The notes under the pieces were generated by a model. It was given only the letters and a program-made list of their open reading frames with translations. It was not told where the DNA came from and searched no databases. Below, piece after piece: positions 18,839-28,529 of a stretch of DNA of 64,000 nt (position 1 is its first letter; each line of letters begins with the position of its first letter). Source of the DNA: Nocardia goodfellowii. Its GTDB lineage: Bacteria > Actinomycetota > Actinomycetes > Mycobacteriales > Mycobacteriaceae. The position numbers and the translations under genes were made by a program. The stretch is taken from the NCBI RefSeq assembly GCF_017875645.1, contig NZ_JAGGMR010000001.1, forward strand, positions 4,278,001 to 4,342,000. Reading direction: 5' to 3'.

Positions 18839-20352
18839 TGTCCCGCCTCGTTTCGGGTGTTGAGAATATTGACGCCGCGCACCAGGACCGACGGGCAGCC
18901 GTGGCTCACCGCCGCCACCTGGCCGGGCTGGGCCTTGCCGCAGTTGAACGCACCGCCCAGCTGCCAGGTGGATGGCCCGCCCACGGCCTCCATCGCGCCC
19001 CAGAAATCGGTGGTGGTGGCCTGGTAGGCGACATCGCGCAGTTGGCCGTCCAGCTTGCCGTCCCGGATCCGGAAGAATCGCTGACCGGTGAACTGGAAGT
19101 TGTAGCGCTGCATATCGATCGACCAGGACTTGTCGCCGACGATGTAGATGCCGTCGTCGACGCGGGAAATCAGTTCGGCGGTGCTGGTATCGCGGTCCGG
19201 ATCCGGTTGCAGCGACACATTGGCCATGCGCTGGATCGGCACGTGATGCGCCGAGTCGGCGTAGGAGCAGCCGTTGGACCGGTCCAGGCCGAGCCGCGGG
19301 GCGAATACCCGGTCCAGCTGGTAGCCGACCAGGATGCCCGCGCGCACCAGATCCCAGCGCTGCCCGGCCACGCCCTCGTCGTCGTAGCCGACGGTGGCCA
19401 GGCCGTGGGGCTGGGTCCGGTCACCGGTGACGTGCATGATCGGGGTGCCGTAGCGCAGCGTGCCGAGTTTGTCGGGAGTGGCGAAGGAGGTTCCGGCATA
19501 GGCGGATTCGTAGCCGATGGCGCGGTCGTATTCGGTGGCGTGGCCGATGGATTCGTGGATGGTCAGCCACAGATTGGACGGATCGATGACGAGATCGGTC
19601 GGGCCCGCCGTCACGGTGGGGGCCTTCACCTTCTCCGCGAGCCAGGCCGGGATCTGCGCGAGTTCGCCGTCCCAGTCCCAGATCCCGTCGGCGCCGGTGA
19701 CGTACTCCCAGCCACGTCCGGCCGGTGCGGCCAAGGTGCGCATGGATTCGAAGACGCCCGAGGCGGAGTCGACGGTGATCGCTTCCAGCACCGGATGCAG
19801 TCGCACGCGCTGCTGGGTGATGGAGGACCCGGCCGTGTCGGCGTAGAAGGTCTGCTCTTTGACCTGCAGCACCGAGGCGGTCACGTGATCGACGCCGTCG
19901 GCGGCCGACAGGCGACCCGAATAATCCTGCAACACATCGACTTTGTCGGCTGTCGGCACCGTGAACGGGTCCAGCGCGTAGGCCGAGACCCACTGCGCGT
20001 TGTCGTAGCGGGGCTCGTCGGCGAGTTCGACTTTCTCCCGGTTCAACGCGCGCAAGGTCTTGGCGACGGTGATCGCGCGCTGCGCGACCTCGGCCGCGGT
20101 GTCGGGGGTGAGTGCGGCGGCGGAGGCGAAACCCCAAGTTCCGTCGACGATCACGCGCACGGCGAGGCCGAGGTCGGTGGAGTTGCTGATCGCCTCCACC
20201 CGGCCGTCCCGGATCCGGATGGACTGCGTCACCAGCCGGTGCACCCGCAGGTCGGCGTGCTGGGCTCCCGAAACCCGCGCGGTGGACAGCGCGGCGTCGG
20301 CGAGCGTCGACAGCGGTAGCGCAAGGAACTCGGCGTCTACTCCTGAGGTCAC
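18835..20352 (-). CDS. tldD: TldD-family metalloprotease
   Basis: This is the 505-residue catalytic subunit. The zinc-binding HExxxH motif is seen as HESIGHATE in the second half, followed by a C-terminal Cys-containing block (GGAFNCGKAQPGQ) that ends the active-site region in this family. The N-terminal AALSTARVSGAQHADLRVHR is also typical. The GTG at 20352 begins MTSGVDAEFL. It is the first gene of a two-gene operon with tldE. Its peptide substrate here is unknown. Confidence 0.93.
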   Translation of the reverse strand: MTSGVDAEFLALPLSTLADAALSTARVSGAQHADLRVHRLVTQSIRIRDGRVEAISNSTDLGLAVRVIVDGTWGFASAAALTPDTAAEVAQRAITVAKTLRALNREKVELADEPRYDNAQWVSAYALDPFTVPTADKVDVLQDYSGRLSAADGVDHVTASVLQVKEQTFYADTAGSSITQQRVRLHPVLEAITVDSASGVFESMRTLAAPAGRGWEYVTGADGIWDWDGELAQIPAWLAEKVKAPTVTAGPTDLVIDPSNLWLTIHESIGHATEYDRAIGYESAYAGTSFATPDKLGTLRYGTPIMHVTGDRTQPHGLATVGYDDEGVAGQRWDLVRAGILVGYQLDRVFAPRLGLDRSNGCSYADSAHHVPIQRMANVSLQPDPDRDTSTAELISRVDDGIYIVGDKSWSIDMQRYNFQFTGQRFFRIRDGKLDGQLRDVAYQATTTDFWGAMEAVGGPSTWQLGGAFNCGKAQPGQVAAVSHGCPSVLVRGVNILNTRNEAGQ

Positions 20353-20478
20353 CCTGGCTACGCTACACCTCCCGCGAATTACCCTGAGCGACTATGGGAC
20401 CGGCTTTTCAAGATCGCACGGCGCGCGGGAAACCCGTGGTTACAGCACCCGGAGCGTCTCATGCCGTACTGTGCCCGC

Positions 20479-21129
20479 GTGCCACCATCCGCCCTCCGCG
20501 ACCGTAAACGGGAACGCACCCGCCGCGCTCTTCTGGAAGCCGCTGTCGAGCTTTTCGAGTCCAGAGGTTACGAGGAGACGACGGTGGCCGATGTCGCCGC
20601 CGCCGCGGAGGTCGGCACCCGCACCTTCTTCAACTACTTCGCGAGCAAGGAAGAACTACTCTTCCCCGAACCCGACGAGCGGGTCCGGGCCGCGGTCGCG
20701 GCGATCGGCTCCCGCACTCCCGAGGAACGGCCCGTCGAAGTGCTGCTGCGCGCGTTACGCGCGGCCGGTGACAATCCCGGCGACCACCTCGTCGACGACC
20801 TCAACGCCCGCATCGCCGCTGTGCGCGCTCAGGTTTCGCGTACCGTGCCCGCGGTGAGCGGACGGGCCGCGCACGCGCAACTGGTCGCGCAACGTGAGAT
20901 CGGCCGGCAACTGCACGCGGCGTTCCCCGACGAACTCGACGAGGTCGGGGCGGCAGCCCTGGTCGGCGCGGTGGTGGGCGCGGTGTCGGGTGCGTTGACC
21001 GTGCTGTTCCAGCAACCGAATTCGACGCCCGAGGACGGGGAGCGACTGCACCGCCGTATCCACGAGACCACGTCCGAGGTGCTGCGACCCTGGCTCGCGT
21101 CCAGCAAGGCGCCCGAACCGGTCGGCTGA
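20479..21129 (+). CDS. TetR-family regulator
   Basis: This is a regulator of about 216 residues. The TetR HTH is clear: RERTRRALLEAAVELFESRGYEETTVADV and the recognition helix VGTRTFFNYFASKEELLF. This FFNYF type is common among actinobacterial TetR proteins next to exporters. A GTG at 20479 (MPPSALRDRK) is preferred; an in-frame ATG at 20461 would add six residues. It converges on the TauE-type permease gene, so its target is not obvious. Confidence 0.85.
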   Translation: MPPSALRDRKRERTRRALLEAAVELFESRGYEETTVADVAAAAEVGTRTFFNYFASKEELLFPEPDERVRAAVAAIGSRTPEERPVEVLLRALRAAGDNPGDHLVDDLNARIAAVRAQVSRTVPAVSGRAAHAQLVAQREIGRQLHAAFPDELDEVGAAALVGAVVGAVSGALTVLFQQPNSTPEDGERLHRRIHETTSEVLRPWLASSKAPEPVG

Positions 21130-21142
21130 AAACGGGGCGGGC

Positions 21143-21910
21143 TCAGCCGAATTGCTGCCAGCCCAGCCGCGCCACCATCGCCACGACCACCACCAGCAGG
21201 ACGACGCGGACGAACTTCGCGCCGTTGCGCAAGGCCATGTGCGAGCCGAGGACCGCGCCCGCGATATTGGCGACCGCCATGGCCGCGCCGAGCGCGACCA
21301 GAATGTGGCCGGTCGACCCGAAATAGATCAGCGCGCCCACATTGGAGCCGCAGTTGATCACTTTCGCCATCGCGGCGGCCCGCACGAACTCGGTGCCGAG
21401 CAGCGTGGCGAAGGTGATGATCAGGAAGGTGCCGGTACCCGGACCGATCAAGCCGTCGTAGAGGCCGATCAACCCGGCGGCCAGCGCCACCACCAGCAGC
21501 ACTTTGCGGCGGGTCGGCGGATGGGTGGCCATGGTGACGCCGATCGAAGGCCGGAACGTGACGAACAGCGCCACGCCCACCAGCACCACCAGCACGATCG
21601 GGATGAACAGCTCCCGATCGATCAGCGATACGGCCGCGGCGCCGGCCGCGGCGGTCACCGCGGCGATCAGGGCGGCGGGCACCATCATGCGCCACTGCAT
21701 CGGCACTTTGCGCGCGAACGTCGCCACCGAGGCGGCGGTGCCCGCGACGGCCGCCATCTTGTTGGTGCCGAGTGCGGTCTGCGGCGCGATGGTGGGCGCC
21801 ACCAGCAACAGCGTCGGCAAGATGATCAATCCGCCGCCGCCGACCACCGCGTCTACCCACCCCGCGGCGGTCGCGGCCACCAGCAGGGCCGCCCAATCTC
21901 CTAGATCCAC
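21143..21910 (-). CDS. TauE/SafE-family anion permease
   Basis: This is an integral membrane protein of about 255 residues, with the duplicated TauE/SafE signature: AAGWVDAVVGGGGLIILPTLL near the N-terminus and GLYDGLIGPGTGTFLIITF in the second half. About eight TM helices are expected. Members export sulfite, sulfoacetate or other organosulfur anions; which one here is unknown. The GTG at 21910 gives the compact family N-terminus (DLGDWAALL). In-frame ATGs at 21931 and 21961 are possible alternatives. Confidence 0.85.
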   Translation of the reverse strand: MDLGDWAALLVAATAAGWVDAVVGGGGLIILPTLLLVAPTIAPQTALGTNKMAAVAGTAASVATFARKVPMQWRMMVPAALIAAVTAAAGAAAVSLIDRELFIPIVLVVLVGVALFVTFRPSIGVTMATHPPTRRKVLLVVALAAGLIGLYDGLIGPGTGTFLIITFATLLGTEFVRAAAMAKVINCGSNVGALIYFGSTGHILVALGAAMAVANIAGAVLGSHMALRNGAKFVRVVLLVVVVAMVARLGWQQFG

Positions 21911-21990
21911 GCCCGCAACACAACCAGACATCCTATGTTTGCCCATACTGCGGGTCGGCATCTCAACGGACCCCGCATAGTCTGAACCGC

Positions 21991-23169
21991 ATGCGCCGGT
22001 TCAGTTTGTGGCTTCGCGGCAAGCCTGTCGTGGCCGACTCCATGCTGGCGTTCACCTTGCTTTTGGTCGACATCTTCGCCGGTGTCGACGACAGCGAGCA
22101 TCCCGTCGTCTATCTGGCGCTGAGCGGTCTGCTGCCGCTGCCGGTGGCGCTGCGCCGGATCTATCCGCGCGCGATGGCGGCCACCATGCTGGCGTTGTCG
22201 CTCGGCACGACCATGCTCAGCTATCTGCTCGACGACATGGCGGTGCATCCGGGATTGCTCGCGCTGGGCATCATGCTCTACACCCTCGTCGCCTACGTCG
22301 GCCGGCGCGAAGGTTTGCTGCTGCTGGCCGGTCTCATCCTCGACACCGTGCTGTCCATCGTGCTGCTGCGCCAGCCGGTGCTCACCACCAGTTGGGCCAT
22401 CGGCATGTTCTACGCGCTGTGCTGGACCCTCGCCGAATTCAACGGCGCCCGGCACGCGTACGACGCCGAGGTGGCGGCGCGGCTCGCGGTCGCCGACTAC
22501 GACCGGGAGCGCCGCACCCATGAGGCGGTCTCGCGGGAACGGACCCGCATCGCCCGCGAACTCCACGATGTCGTCGCGCACGCGGTGAGCGTCATCATCG
22601 TGCAGGCCGACGGCGCCAAGTACGCGCTGCGCCGCGATCCGGACACCGCCGAACAGGCGCTGACCACCATCTCCGCCACCGGACGCGAGGCGCTGCGCGA
22701 ATTGCGCCGCACCGTCGCGCTGCTGCGCACCGAGCACGCGGCCGATCAGCTGCCGCAGCACGGCACCGCGGGCATCGCCGCCATGGTGGACATGATGCGC
22801 GGCACCGGGCTGGCCGCGGACCTGGAGCTCACCGGTGAACTGGACGGCATCGCACCCGAGGTCAGTCTCGGTGTGCACCGGATCATTCAGGAGTCGCTGA
22901 CCAATACGCTGCGGCACGCGGGAGCCAGCCCCAAGGCTTGGGTGCGGGTCCAGCGGCGCGAGTCCGACGTGCTGGTGGAGGTCATCGACACCGGGGGCAC
23001 GCCGATGCACGGTCCACCGGCGCATCCGATTCAGGGCAGCGGGCTGGGCCTGCTCGGGATGCGCGAACGCATCGCCGTGCTGGGCGGCACGCTGGAGGTC
23101 GGCCGCACCCCGGAGGGCAAATGGCGGGTGCACGCCACCATCCCGCTCACCCCGGGACTGAGCGAATAG
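21991..23169 (+). CDS. Sensor histidine kinase (NarX/DesK-type, HisKA_3)
   Basis: This is a 392-residue membrane kinase. The first 150 residues are hydrophobic, with about five TM helices and little outside loop, suggesting a membrane-state sensor. The HisKA_3 H-box RERTRIARELHDVVAHAVSV has its phospho-acceptor His near residue 191. HATPase motifs follow: N-box HRIIQESLTNTLRHAG, G1 VIDTGG and G2 GSGLGLLGMRERI. The response regulator starts 27 bp downstream. The signal is unknown. Confidence 0.93.
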   Translation: MRRFSLWLRGKPVVADSMLAFTLLLVDIFAGVDDSEHPVVYLALSGLLPLPVALRRIYPRAMAATMLALSLGTTMLSYLLDDMAVHPGLLALGIMLYTLVAYVGRREGLLLLAGLILDTVLSIVLLRQPVLTTSWAIGMFYALCWTLAEFNGARHAYDAEVAARLAVADYDRERRTHEAVSRERTRIARELHDVVAHAVSVIIVQADGAKYALRRDPDTAEQALTTISATGREALRELRRTVALLRTEHAADQLPQHGTAGIAAMVDMMRGTGLAADLELTGELDGIAPEVSLGVHRIIQESLTNTLRHAGASPKAWVRVQRRESDVLVEVIDTGGTPMHGPPAHPIQGSGLGLLGMRERIAVLGGTLEVGRTPEGKWRVHATIPLTPGLSE

Positions 23170-23195
23170 CTCTGCTGTGCCGATAGATTGAGACC

Positions 23196-23852
23196 GTGCC
23201 GATCACCGTTCTCGTCGTCGACGACCAGGAATTGATGCGCATGGGCCTGAAAATGGTGCTCGGCGCACAACCCGACCTCCAAGTGGTGGGGGAGGCGGAG
23301 AACGGCGCGGCCGCGGTGACGCGGGCCCGCGAGTTGCGGCCCGACGTGGTGCTCATGGACGTGCGGATGCCTGTGGTCGACGGTGTCACCGCCACCGGGC
23401 AGATCGTCGAAGCGGGCCACAGCAAAGTCCTCGTGATGACCACCTTCGATCTGGACGAGCACGCACTGGGCGCGCTGCGCGCCGGCGCCAGCGGGTTCCT
23501 GTTGAAGGACACCCCGCCCGAGGACCTGATCTCCGCGATCCGCAGTGTCGCCGCCGGTGACGCCGTCGTCTCCCCGAAGGTCACCAAGCGCCTGCTGGAC
23601 CGCCTCATCGCCGAAGAACCCGGTGGCATGCGCGACCCCTCCGTCCTGGACGTGCTCACCGCCCGGGAGCGCGAAGTCCTCGAACAGATCGCCGCGGGCC
23701 GCTCCAACGCCGAGATCGCGGGGCAGCTGTTCCTCTCCGAAGCCACCGTGAAAACGCACGTCGGCCGGGTGCTCACCAAACTCGGCCTGCGCGATCGAGT
23801 GCAGGCCGTGGTGCTGGCCTACGAGACGGGCCTGGTCCGCCCCGGCGGCTGA
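23196..23852 (+). CDS. NarL/FixJ-family response regulator
   Basis: This is a 218-residue partner of the upstream kinase. The receiver domain (residues 1-118) has the acidic pair DDQE, phospho-acceptor Asp in VLMDVRMP near residue 54, and the conserved Lys in FLLKDTPPEDL. The C-terminal LuxR-type HTH is at about residues 150-210 (LTAREREVLEQIAAGRSNAEIA, SEATVKTHVGRVLTKL). It should bind DNA as a dimer when phosphorylated. No target is evident in the window. Confidence 0.94.
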   Translation: MPITVLVVDDQELMRMGLKMVLGAQPDLQVVGEAENGAAAVTRARELRPDVVLMDVRMPVVDGVTATGQIVEAGHSKVLVMTTFDLDEHALGALRAGASGFLLKDTPPEDLISAIRSVAAGDAVVSPKVTKRLLDRLIAEEPGGMRDPSVLDVLTAREREVLEQIAAGRSNAEIAGQLFLSEATVKTHVGRVLTKLGLRDRVQAVVLAYETGLVRPGG

Positions 23853-23981
23853 CGGTGCCCGAAATCTCAGGGCCTTCCCAGGCCGCCGGGAGAAATCCGC
23901 TCGATCAGGACGTTGAACAGACAGGCGCGCCCGCCGCACCACCCCGCATCGGGGCGTCGCTGCAACTCCGAAAGGATCGCC

Positions 23982-24485
23982 ATGCCCGCCTTGATCTTCT
24001 TCCTGTACGCCGTCACCGAGCTGGCCGCGCTCGTGGCCGTCGGCCACTTCTTCGGCGTCGTCCCCGCGATCCTGTCGCTCATCGCGATCTCCACCCTCGG
24101 CCTGCTGCTCATCGGCTCCCAGGGCCGCCGCGTCTTCGAACAGTTCCGCCGCGCCCGCCGCGGCGAGGTCACCCCCGGCACCGCGGTCGCCGACGCCACC
24201 CTGGTAGCCGCCGGCGGCATCCTCATGTTCATCCCGGGCCTGGTCACCGGTCTCATCGGCCTGCTCTTCCTGCTTCCCCCCACCCGCTTCCTCGTCCGCC
24301 CCCTGGTCCGCTCGTTCGCCGACCGCCGCGTCGGCAAACTCCGCGCCCACATGCCCTACCGCGGCATCGTCATCGACGGCGAAGAGATCGTCGACCGCGG
24401 CGAAGTCATCGACGGCGCCGTCGTCCAGCAGTGGTACGACGACGGCAAGGGCACCCCGCACCGCGTCATCGGCCCAGCGGTTTAA
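23982..24485 (+). CDS. fxsA: FxsA-family membrane protein
   Basis: This 167-residue inner-membrane protein has the FxsA core: FFLYAVTELAALVAVGHFFGVVPAILSLIAIS, GSQGRRVFEQFRRARRGE and the hydrophobic hairpin GILMFIPGLVTGLIGLLFLLPPTRF. E. coli FxsA suppresses F-plasmid exclusion of phage T7; its normal role is unknown. The ATG at 23982 follows an AAAGGAT ribosome site. The C-terminal 60 residues are charged and probably cytoplasmic. Confidence 0.88.
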   Translation: MPALIFFLYAVTELAALVAVGHFFGVVPAILSLIAISTLGLLLIGSQGRRVFEQFRRARRGEVTPGTAVADATLVAAGGILMFIPGLVTGLIGLLFLLPPTRFLVRPLVRSFADRRVGKLRAHMPYRGIVIDGEEIVDRGEVIDGAVVQQWYDDGKGTPHRVIGPAV

Positions 24486-24552
24486 GGCGTACGACCGCTG
24501 TTCTGCGATACCTTTTAGGCTCAGCCGTTCGCAAGGGTTGGAGTGATCGTCC

Positions 24553-25128
24553 GTGAGCGTCCCCGCCATGCACCCGCGCCCGGGAAACCTGCGCGCCGTC
24601 GCGGAACAGATCGAATCAGCGACGGGCCTGCGTGTGGAGATCCTGGGCGGGAATCTCGTGATGTCACCGACCCCGCGCGGCAAACACGCGGGCACGATCC
24701 GGCGGCTTCGGCGGCAGTTGGAGCCGAGAATCCCGCAGGGCCTGGCCGCGTACGAGAACAGCTCGATCCCGATGCCGGACGATGAGGACGACTACTGCAC
24801 GCCGGACCTGATCGTCCTGCCTGAATCTTGGGACGACGACGACGAATGGCTGGCCGATCCCGCCGATACCGAATTGGCGGTCGAGGTGATCTCGAAGTCG
24901 GAGAAGGCGCGACAGATCACGGACAAGAACGGGTGGTGTGCCGCCGCAGGGGTCAAGATGCTGCTGGTAGTCGATCCCCGGCACGGTGTGTGGACGCTGT
25001 ACACGCACCCTAAGGACGGCGTCTATCACGGCAAACTCGACGGCGACTACGGGGACGCGGTCACACTTCCCGAGCCCTTCGCATTAGAGCTCGACAGTGG
25101 ATGCCTGCCGCGATATGGAGACCGCTGA
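24553..25128 (+). CDS. Uma2-family (DUF820) putative endonuclease
   Basis: This 191-residue protein has the restriction-endonuclease-like PD-(D/E)xK fold of DUF820/Uma2. Visible elements are PDLIVLPESWDDD (catalytic Asp), LAVEVISKSEKARQITDK (E-x-[SK] with Lys), and GVKMLLVVDPRHGVWTLYT. The family is widespread, especially in cyanobacteria and actinobacteria, and may resolve DNA structures, but its role is unproven. GTG start after GGAG. One rare TTA codon lies near the 3' end (FALEL). Confidence 0.85.
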   Translation: MSVPAMHPRPGNLRAVAEQIESATGLRVEILGGNLVMSPTPRGKHAGTIRRLRRQLEPRIPQGLAAYENSSIPMPDDEDDYCTPDLIVLPESWDDDDEWLADPADTELAVEVISKSEKARQITDKNGWCAAAGVKMLLVVDPRHGVWTLYTHPKDGVYHGKLDGDYGDAVTLPEPFALELDSGCLPRYGDR

Positions 25129-25208
25129 CCTCCAGCCGGTGTGGGGTGCGGCATAGCGGTGTGTGGGGTGTGTGGGTGTGGTGGGGGGATACGGCAGACT
25201 GGGCACTC

Positions 25209-26804
25209 GTGGGTACCCAGTTGCTGATCGGTGGTCGGATTTACAGTTCCAGCGCTCCTGATGCGACCGCTATGGCGGTGACGGATGGGATGGTGGTGTG
25301 GCTGGGGGCGGACAAGCCGGGGCTCGCGCTGCATCCGGACGCGGAGATCATCGATCTGGCCGGAGCGTTCGTGGCGCCGGGGTTCGTGGATCCGCATGTG
25401 CACGTGACGGCGCTGGGCTTGAAGACGACCGGCCTCGATCTAAGCGCGGCCGAGACCCTCGAGCAATGTCTGGGCCTGGTGCGGGAGTTCGCGGGCGCGC
25501 ACCCGGAGGGTGGCATTCTGGGGGACGGGTGGGACGAGACGCGCTGGGGCGGGCGGGCGCCGACGGTCGAGGAGATCGACGCGGCTGCCGGTGCGGGGCG
25601 ATCGGTGTATCTGGCTCGGGTGGACGGGCATTCGGCAGTCGTCTCCTCGGCGCTGCTGGCGGCGGTTCCCGAGGTGGTTTCGGCGGTGGGCTACACCGCG
25701 GGGGAGCCGGTGCGGGCGGATGCTCATCATCTGGTGCGGGCCGCGGCGCTGGCGGGATTGACTCGGGCACAACGGGATTCGGCGCGCAAGGCGGCCTTGG
25801 ACGCGGCGGCGGCACAGGGCATCGTGGCCGTGCACGAATGCGGCGGCCCGGATATCGCGGGCCGCACGGATCTGCGGGAGTTGCTGGAGTTCGAGCACGG
25901 TGTCGAGGTCCGGGCGTACTGGGGTGAGGCCGTGCGGAGCGCGGAGGAGGCGAAGGCGCTGGTGCATGAGCTCGGGGTGCACGGGCTCGCCGGTGATCTG
26001 TTCGTCGACGGTTCGCTCGGCTCGCGCACCGCGTGGCTGCGCGAACCCTATGCCGACGCCGACAGCGCCGGCCGGTCCTACCTCGACGCCGACGCGATCG
26101 CCGCCCACGTGCAAGCCTGCACCGAAGCCGGCATCCAGGCCGGTTTCCACGTCATCGGTGACGCTGCCATGGACGCGGTGGTCGCCGGATTCGGACGGGT
26201 CGTGGACGTCCTCGGCGGCCCGGCCGTGGCCGCGCGCGGACATCGGGTCGAGCATGCCGAAATGCTCGATGCCGACCAGATCGCCAAGCTCGGCGCCTGG
26301 GGTGTGCTCGCCAGCGTGCAGCCGGGTTTCGACGCCGCCTGGGGTGGTCCGGCGGGCATGTACGCCGCCCGGCTCGGCAAGGAGCGCGCCGCGACGCTGA
26401 ACCCGTTCTCCGCCATGGCCGCCGCGGGCATCTCGCTCGCGATCGGCTCCGACGCACCGGTCACCGCGCTGGACCCGTGGGCCGCGGTGCGCGCCGCCGC
26501 CAACCATCGGACCTCCGGCAACGGCATTTCTCCGCGCGCGGCCTTCGCCGCCGCCACGCGTGGCGCGTGGCGCGCGGGCGGGGTGCGGGACGGACTCGCG
26601 GGCACGTTGGTGCCGGGAGCCCCTGCCTCCTATGCGATCTGGGAGGCCGACGACCTCGTGGTAGCTGCCGCGGCCGACACCGTGCAGCGGTGGTCCACCG
26701 ATCCGCGTTCCCGGGTGCCCGGACTGCCGCCCCTCGACCCGGCGGCTCGGCTGCCCCGCTGCCTGCGCACTGTGCACCGCGGGGTCACCATTTATGCGGC
26801 ATGA
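25209..26804 (+). CDS. Amidohydrolase family protein (YtcJ-type)
   Basis: This 531-residue metal-dependent hydrolase belongs to the amidohydrolase superfamily. Features in order are GFVDPHVHVTALG (first His pair), GDGWDETRWGGR and DGHSAVVSSALL typical of YtcJ, DGSLGSRTAWLREPY, FHVIGDAAMDAVV, GHRVEHAEMLD, and AIGSDAPVTALDPW (metal Asp). The substrate is not predictable; family members act on N-acyl or formyl amides. The GTG at 25209 places the first strand of the composite barrel at the N-terminus. Confidence 0.88.
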   Translation: MGTQLLIGGRIYSSSAPDATAMAVTDGMVVWLGADKPGLALHPDAEIIDLAGAFVAPGFVDPHVHVTALGLKTTGLDLSAAETLEQCLGLVREFAGAHPEGGILGDGWDETRWGGRAPTVEEIDAAAGAGRSVYLARVDGHSAVVSSALLAAVPEVVSAVGYTAGEPVRADAHHLVRAAALAGLTRAQRDSARKAALDAAAAQGIVAVHECGGPDIAGRTDLRELLEFEHGVEVRAYWGEAVRSAEEAKALVHELGVHGLAGDLFVDGSLGSRTAWLREPYADADSAGRSYLDADAIAAHVQACTEAGIQAGFHVIGDAAMDAVVAGFGRVVDVLGGPAVAARGHRVEHAEMLDADQIAKLGAWGVLASVQPGFDAAWGGPAGMYAARLGKERAATLNPFSAMAAAGISLAIGSDAPVTALDPWAAVRAAANHRTSGNGISPRAAFAAATRGAWRAGGVRDGLAGTLVPGAPASYAIWEADDLVVAAAADTVQRWSTDPRSRVPGLPPLDPAARLPRCLRTVHRGVTIYAA

Positions 26805-26906
26805 ACCCGTACGGCCCGCGCGCACACAACGTTTCGCCGGATCGTGGATGTGCAGTACCGAGATTTGTTGTGCCGCAGCGGTGCCGGATGTGGAGTGTGC
26901 AGGGCG

Positions 26907-28529
26907 ATGACTGAGGGACGCGGCGCGGTGCTGGAACGGGCGACGAAGACGGTCGGGCACTATCCGGTGCTGAGCCGATCGGTGGCGGCGGTGGTCGCCG
27001 GGCTGCTGATGTTCGGCAGTTTTCCGCCGCGACCGTTCTGGTTCCTCGCGCCCCTCGGCGTCGCGGTGCTCACCCTCGTGGTTCGCGGAAACGGCAAGCT
27101 GCGCGGCGGATTCGGGTACGGCATGCTCGCCGGGCTCGGGTTCTTCCTGCCGCTGCTGCCGTGGACCGGAATCTATGTCGGGCCGGTGCCGTGGCTGGCG
27201 CTGTCGGTCGTCTGCGCGGCGTACGTCGGCTTGTTCGGCATGCTGGCCCGGCTGCTCGGGAATCTGCGCGCCTGGCCCCTGTGGGTCGCGCTGGCGTGGG
27301 TCGGCACCGAGTGGGTGCGATCGAACTTCCCGTTCGGCGGATTCCCCTGGGGGCGGCTGGCTTTCGGGCAGTCCGACGGCTGGTTCCTGCCGCTGGCGAT
27401 GGTGGCGGGCGCGCCGCTGGTCGGATTCGCGGTGGCGCTCACCGGAACCGGCGCGGCGGCGCTGATCGATCGGCTGCTTCCCCGGCGACCGGAGCACTCG
27501 GCAAGCTCCGTGGAACCTGCTGCCGTGGCGGGAAAACCCCAGCTCAACAGTATCGCCCGGGTCGGAATTGGCACCGCGGCAGCAACTCTGGCTATCATGC
27601 CTCTCACCGGAGTGATCCTCCGGGCCGCGCTGCCCGCCCCGGATGAGGGCGACCGGATGATCACGGTCGCCGCAATCCAGGGCAGCGTGCCGCGGCTCGG
27701 TCTGGATTTCAACGAACAGCGGCGCGCGGTCCTGGACAATCACGTCCGGCGCACCGAGGAGTTGGCCCGGGCGATCGCGGCGGGGACCGCGAAACAGCCG
27801 GATGTCGTGATCTGGCCGGAGAATTCGTCCGATATCGATCCGTTGCGCAATGCCGACGCTCGCCAGCTGATCACGTTGGCTTCCGAGCAGATCAAGGCGC
27901 CCATCCTGGTGGGCGCGGTACTGGTCAACGCCGATCGCACCACCACCAATTCGGTGATGGTGTGGAACGGCGCGGCGGGCCCGGCCGACCGGCACGACAA
28001 GAAGATCATCCAGCCGTTCGGCGAGTATCTGCCGATGCGCTCGTTCTTCCGTCTGTTCTCCGAATACGCCGACCGCGCAGGCTATTTCGTGCCCGGCGAC
28101 GGCGACGGCACGGTGCACGCGAACGGCGTCGACATCGGTGTGGCCACCTGCTACGAGGTCGCCTTCGACCGCGCCTTCCAGGATTCCATGCGAGCCGGCG
28201 CGCAGTTGCTGACAGTGCCGACCAACAACGCCACCTTCGGCGACAGCGAGATGACCTACCAGCAACTGGCCATGTCCCGGGTGCGCGCCGTCGAGCACGG
28301 CCGGGCGCTGGTGGTCGCCGCTACCTCGGGCGTCAGCGCGATCATCACCGCCGACGGCGTGGTGCGTCAGCAGAGCCCGCTGTTCGTGCCCGCGGCCCTG
28401 GTCGCCGAGCTTCCGTTGCGCGACAGCACCACACTCGCTACCCGATTCGGCTCCCTGCCCGAATATCTCTCGGTTATTCTCACCGGAGTCGCTGTGGTAG
28501 TGGCGCTGCGGGCCCGTCGCCGACCGTAA
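26907..28529 (+). CDS. lnt: Apolipoprotein N-acyltransferase
   Basis: This is a 540-residue membrane enzyme that adds the third acyl chain to lipoproteins. Eight or so N-terminal TM helices are followed by an extracytoplasmic nitrilase-like domain. Catalytic triad residues are visible: Glu in VVIWPENSSD near 304, Lys in DRHDKKIIQPFGEYLP near 364, and Cys in GVATCYEVAFD near 414. A final TM helix (YLSVILTGVAVVVAL) ends the protein. The ATG at 26907 (MTEGRGAVLER) is chosen; an upstream ATG would add an unlikely Cys-rich leader. No polyprenol-phosphate mannose synthase gene follows, unlike in some mycobacteria. Confidence 0.9.
   Translation: MTEGRGAVLERATKTVGHYPVLSRSVAAVVAGLLMFGSFPPRPFWFLAPLGVAVLTLVVRGNGKLRGGFGYGMLAGLGFFLPLLPWTGIYVGPVPWLALSVVCAAYVGLFGMLARLLGNLRAWPLWVALAWVGTEWVRSNFPFGGFPWGRLAFGQSDGWFLPLAMVAGAPLVGFAVALTGTGAAALIDRLLPRRPEHSASSVEPAAVAGKPQLNSIARVGIGTAAATLAIMPLTGVILRAALPAPDEGDRMITVAAIQGSVPRLGLDFNEQRRAVLDNHVRRTEELARAIAAGTAKQPDVVIWPENSSDIDPLRNADARQLITLASEQIKAPILVGAVLVNADRTTTNSVMVWNGAAGPADRHDKKIIQPFGEYLPMRSFFRLFSEYADRAGYFVPGDGDGTVHANGVDIGVATCYEVAFDRAFQDSMRAGAQLLTVPTNNATFGDSEMTYQQLAMSRVRAVEHGRALVVAATSGVSAIITADGVVRQQSPLFVPAALVAELPLRDSTTLATRFGSLPEYLSVILTGVAVVVALRARRRP

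Noticed and set aside
18826..20319. Plus-strand frame of about 500 codons opposite tldD
   Set aside because: The minus strand encodes a complete TldD with HExxxH. The plus frame is a GC-skew artefact.
25440..28298. 952-codon minus-strand frame across the amidohydrolase and lnt genes
   Set aside because: Both plus-strand genes have intact catalytic motifs through the same DNA. The antisense frame has no domain and low-complexity composition.
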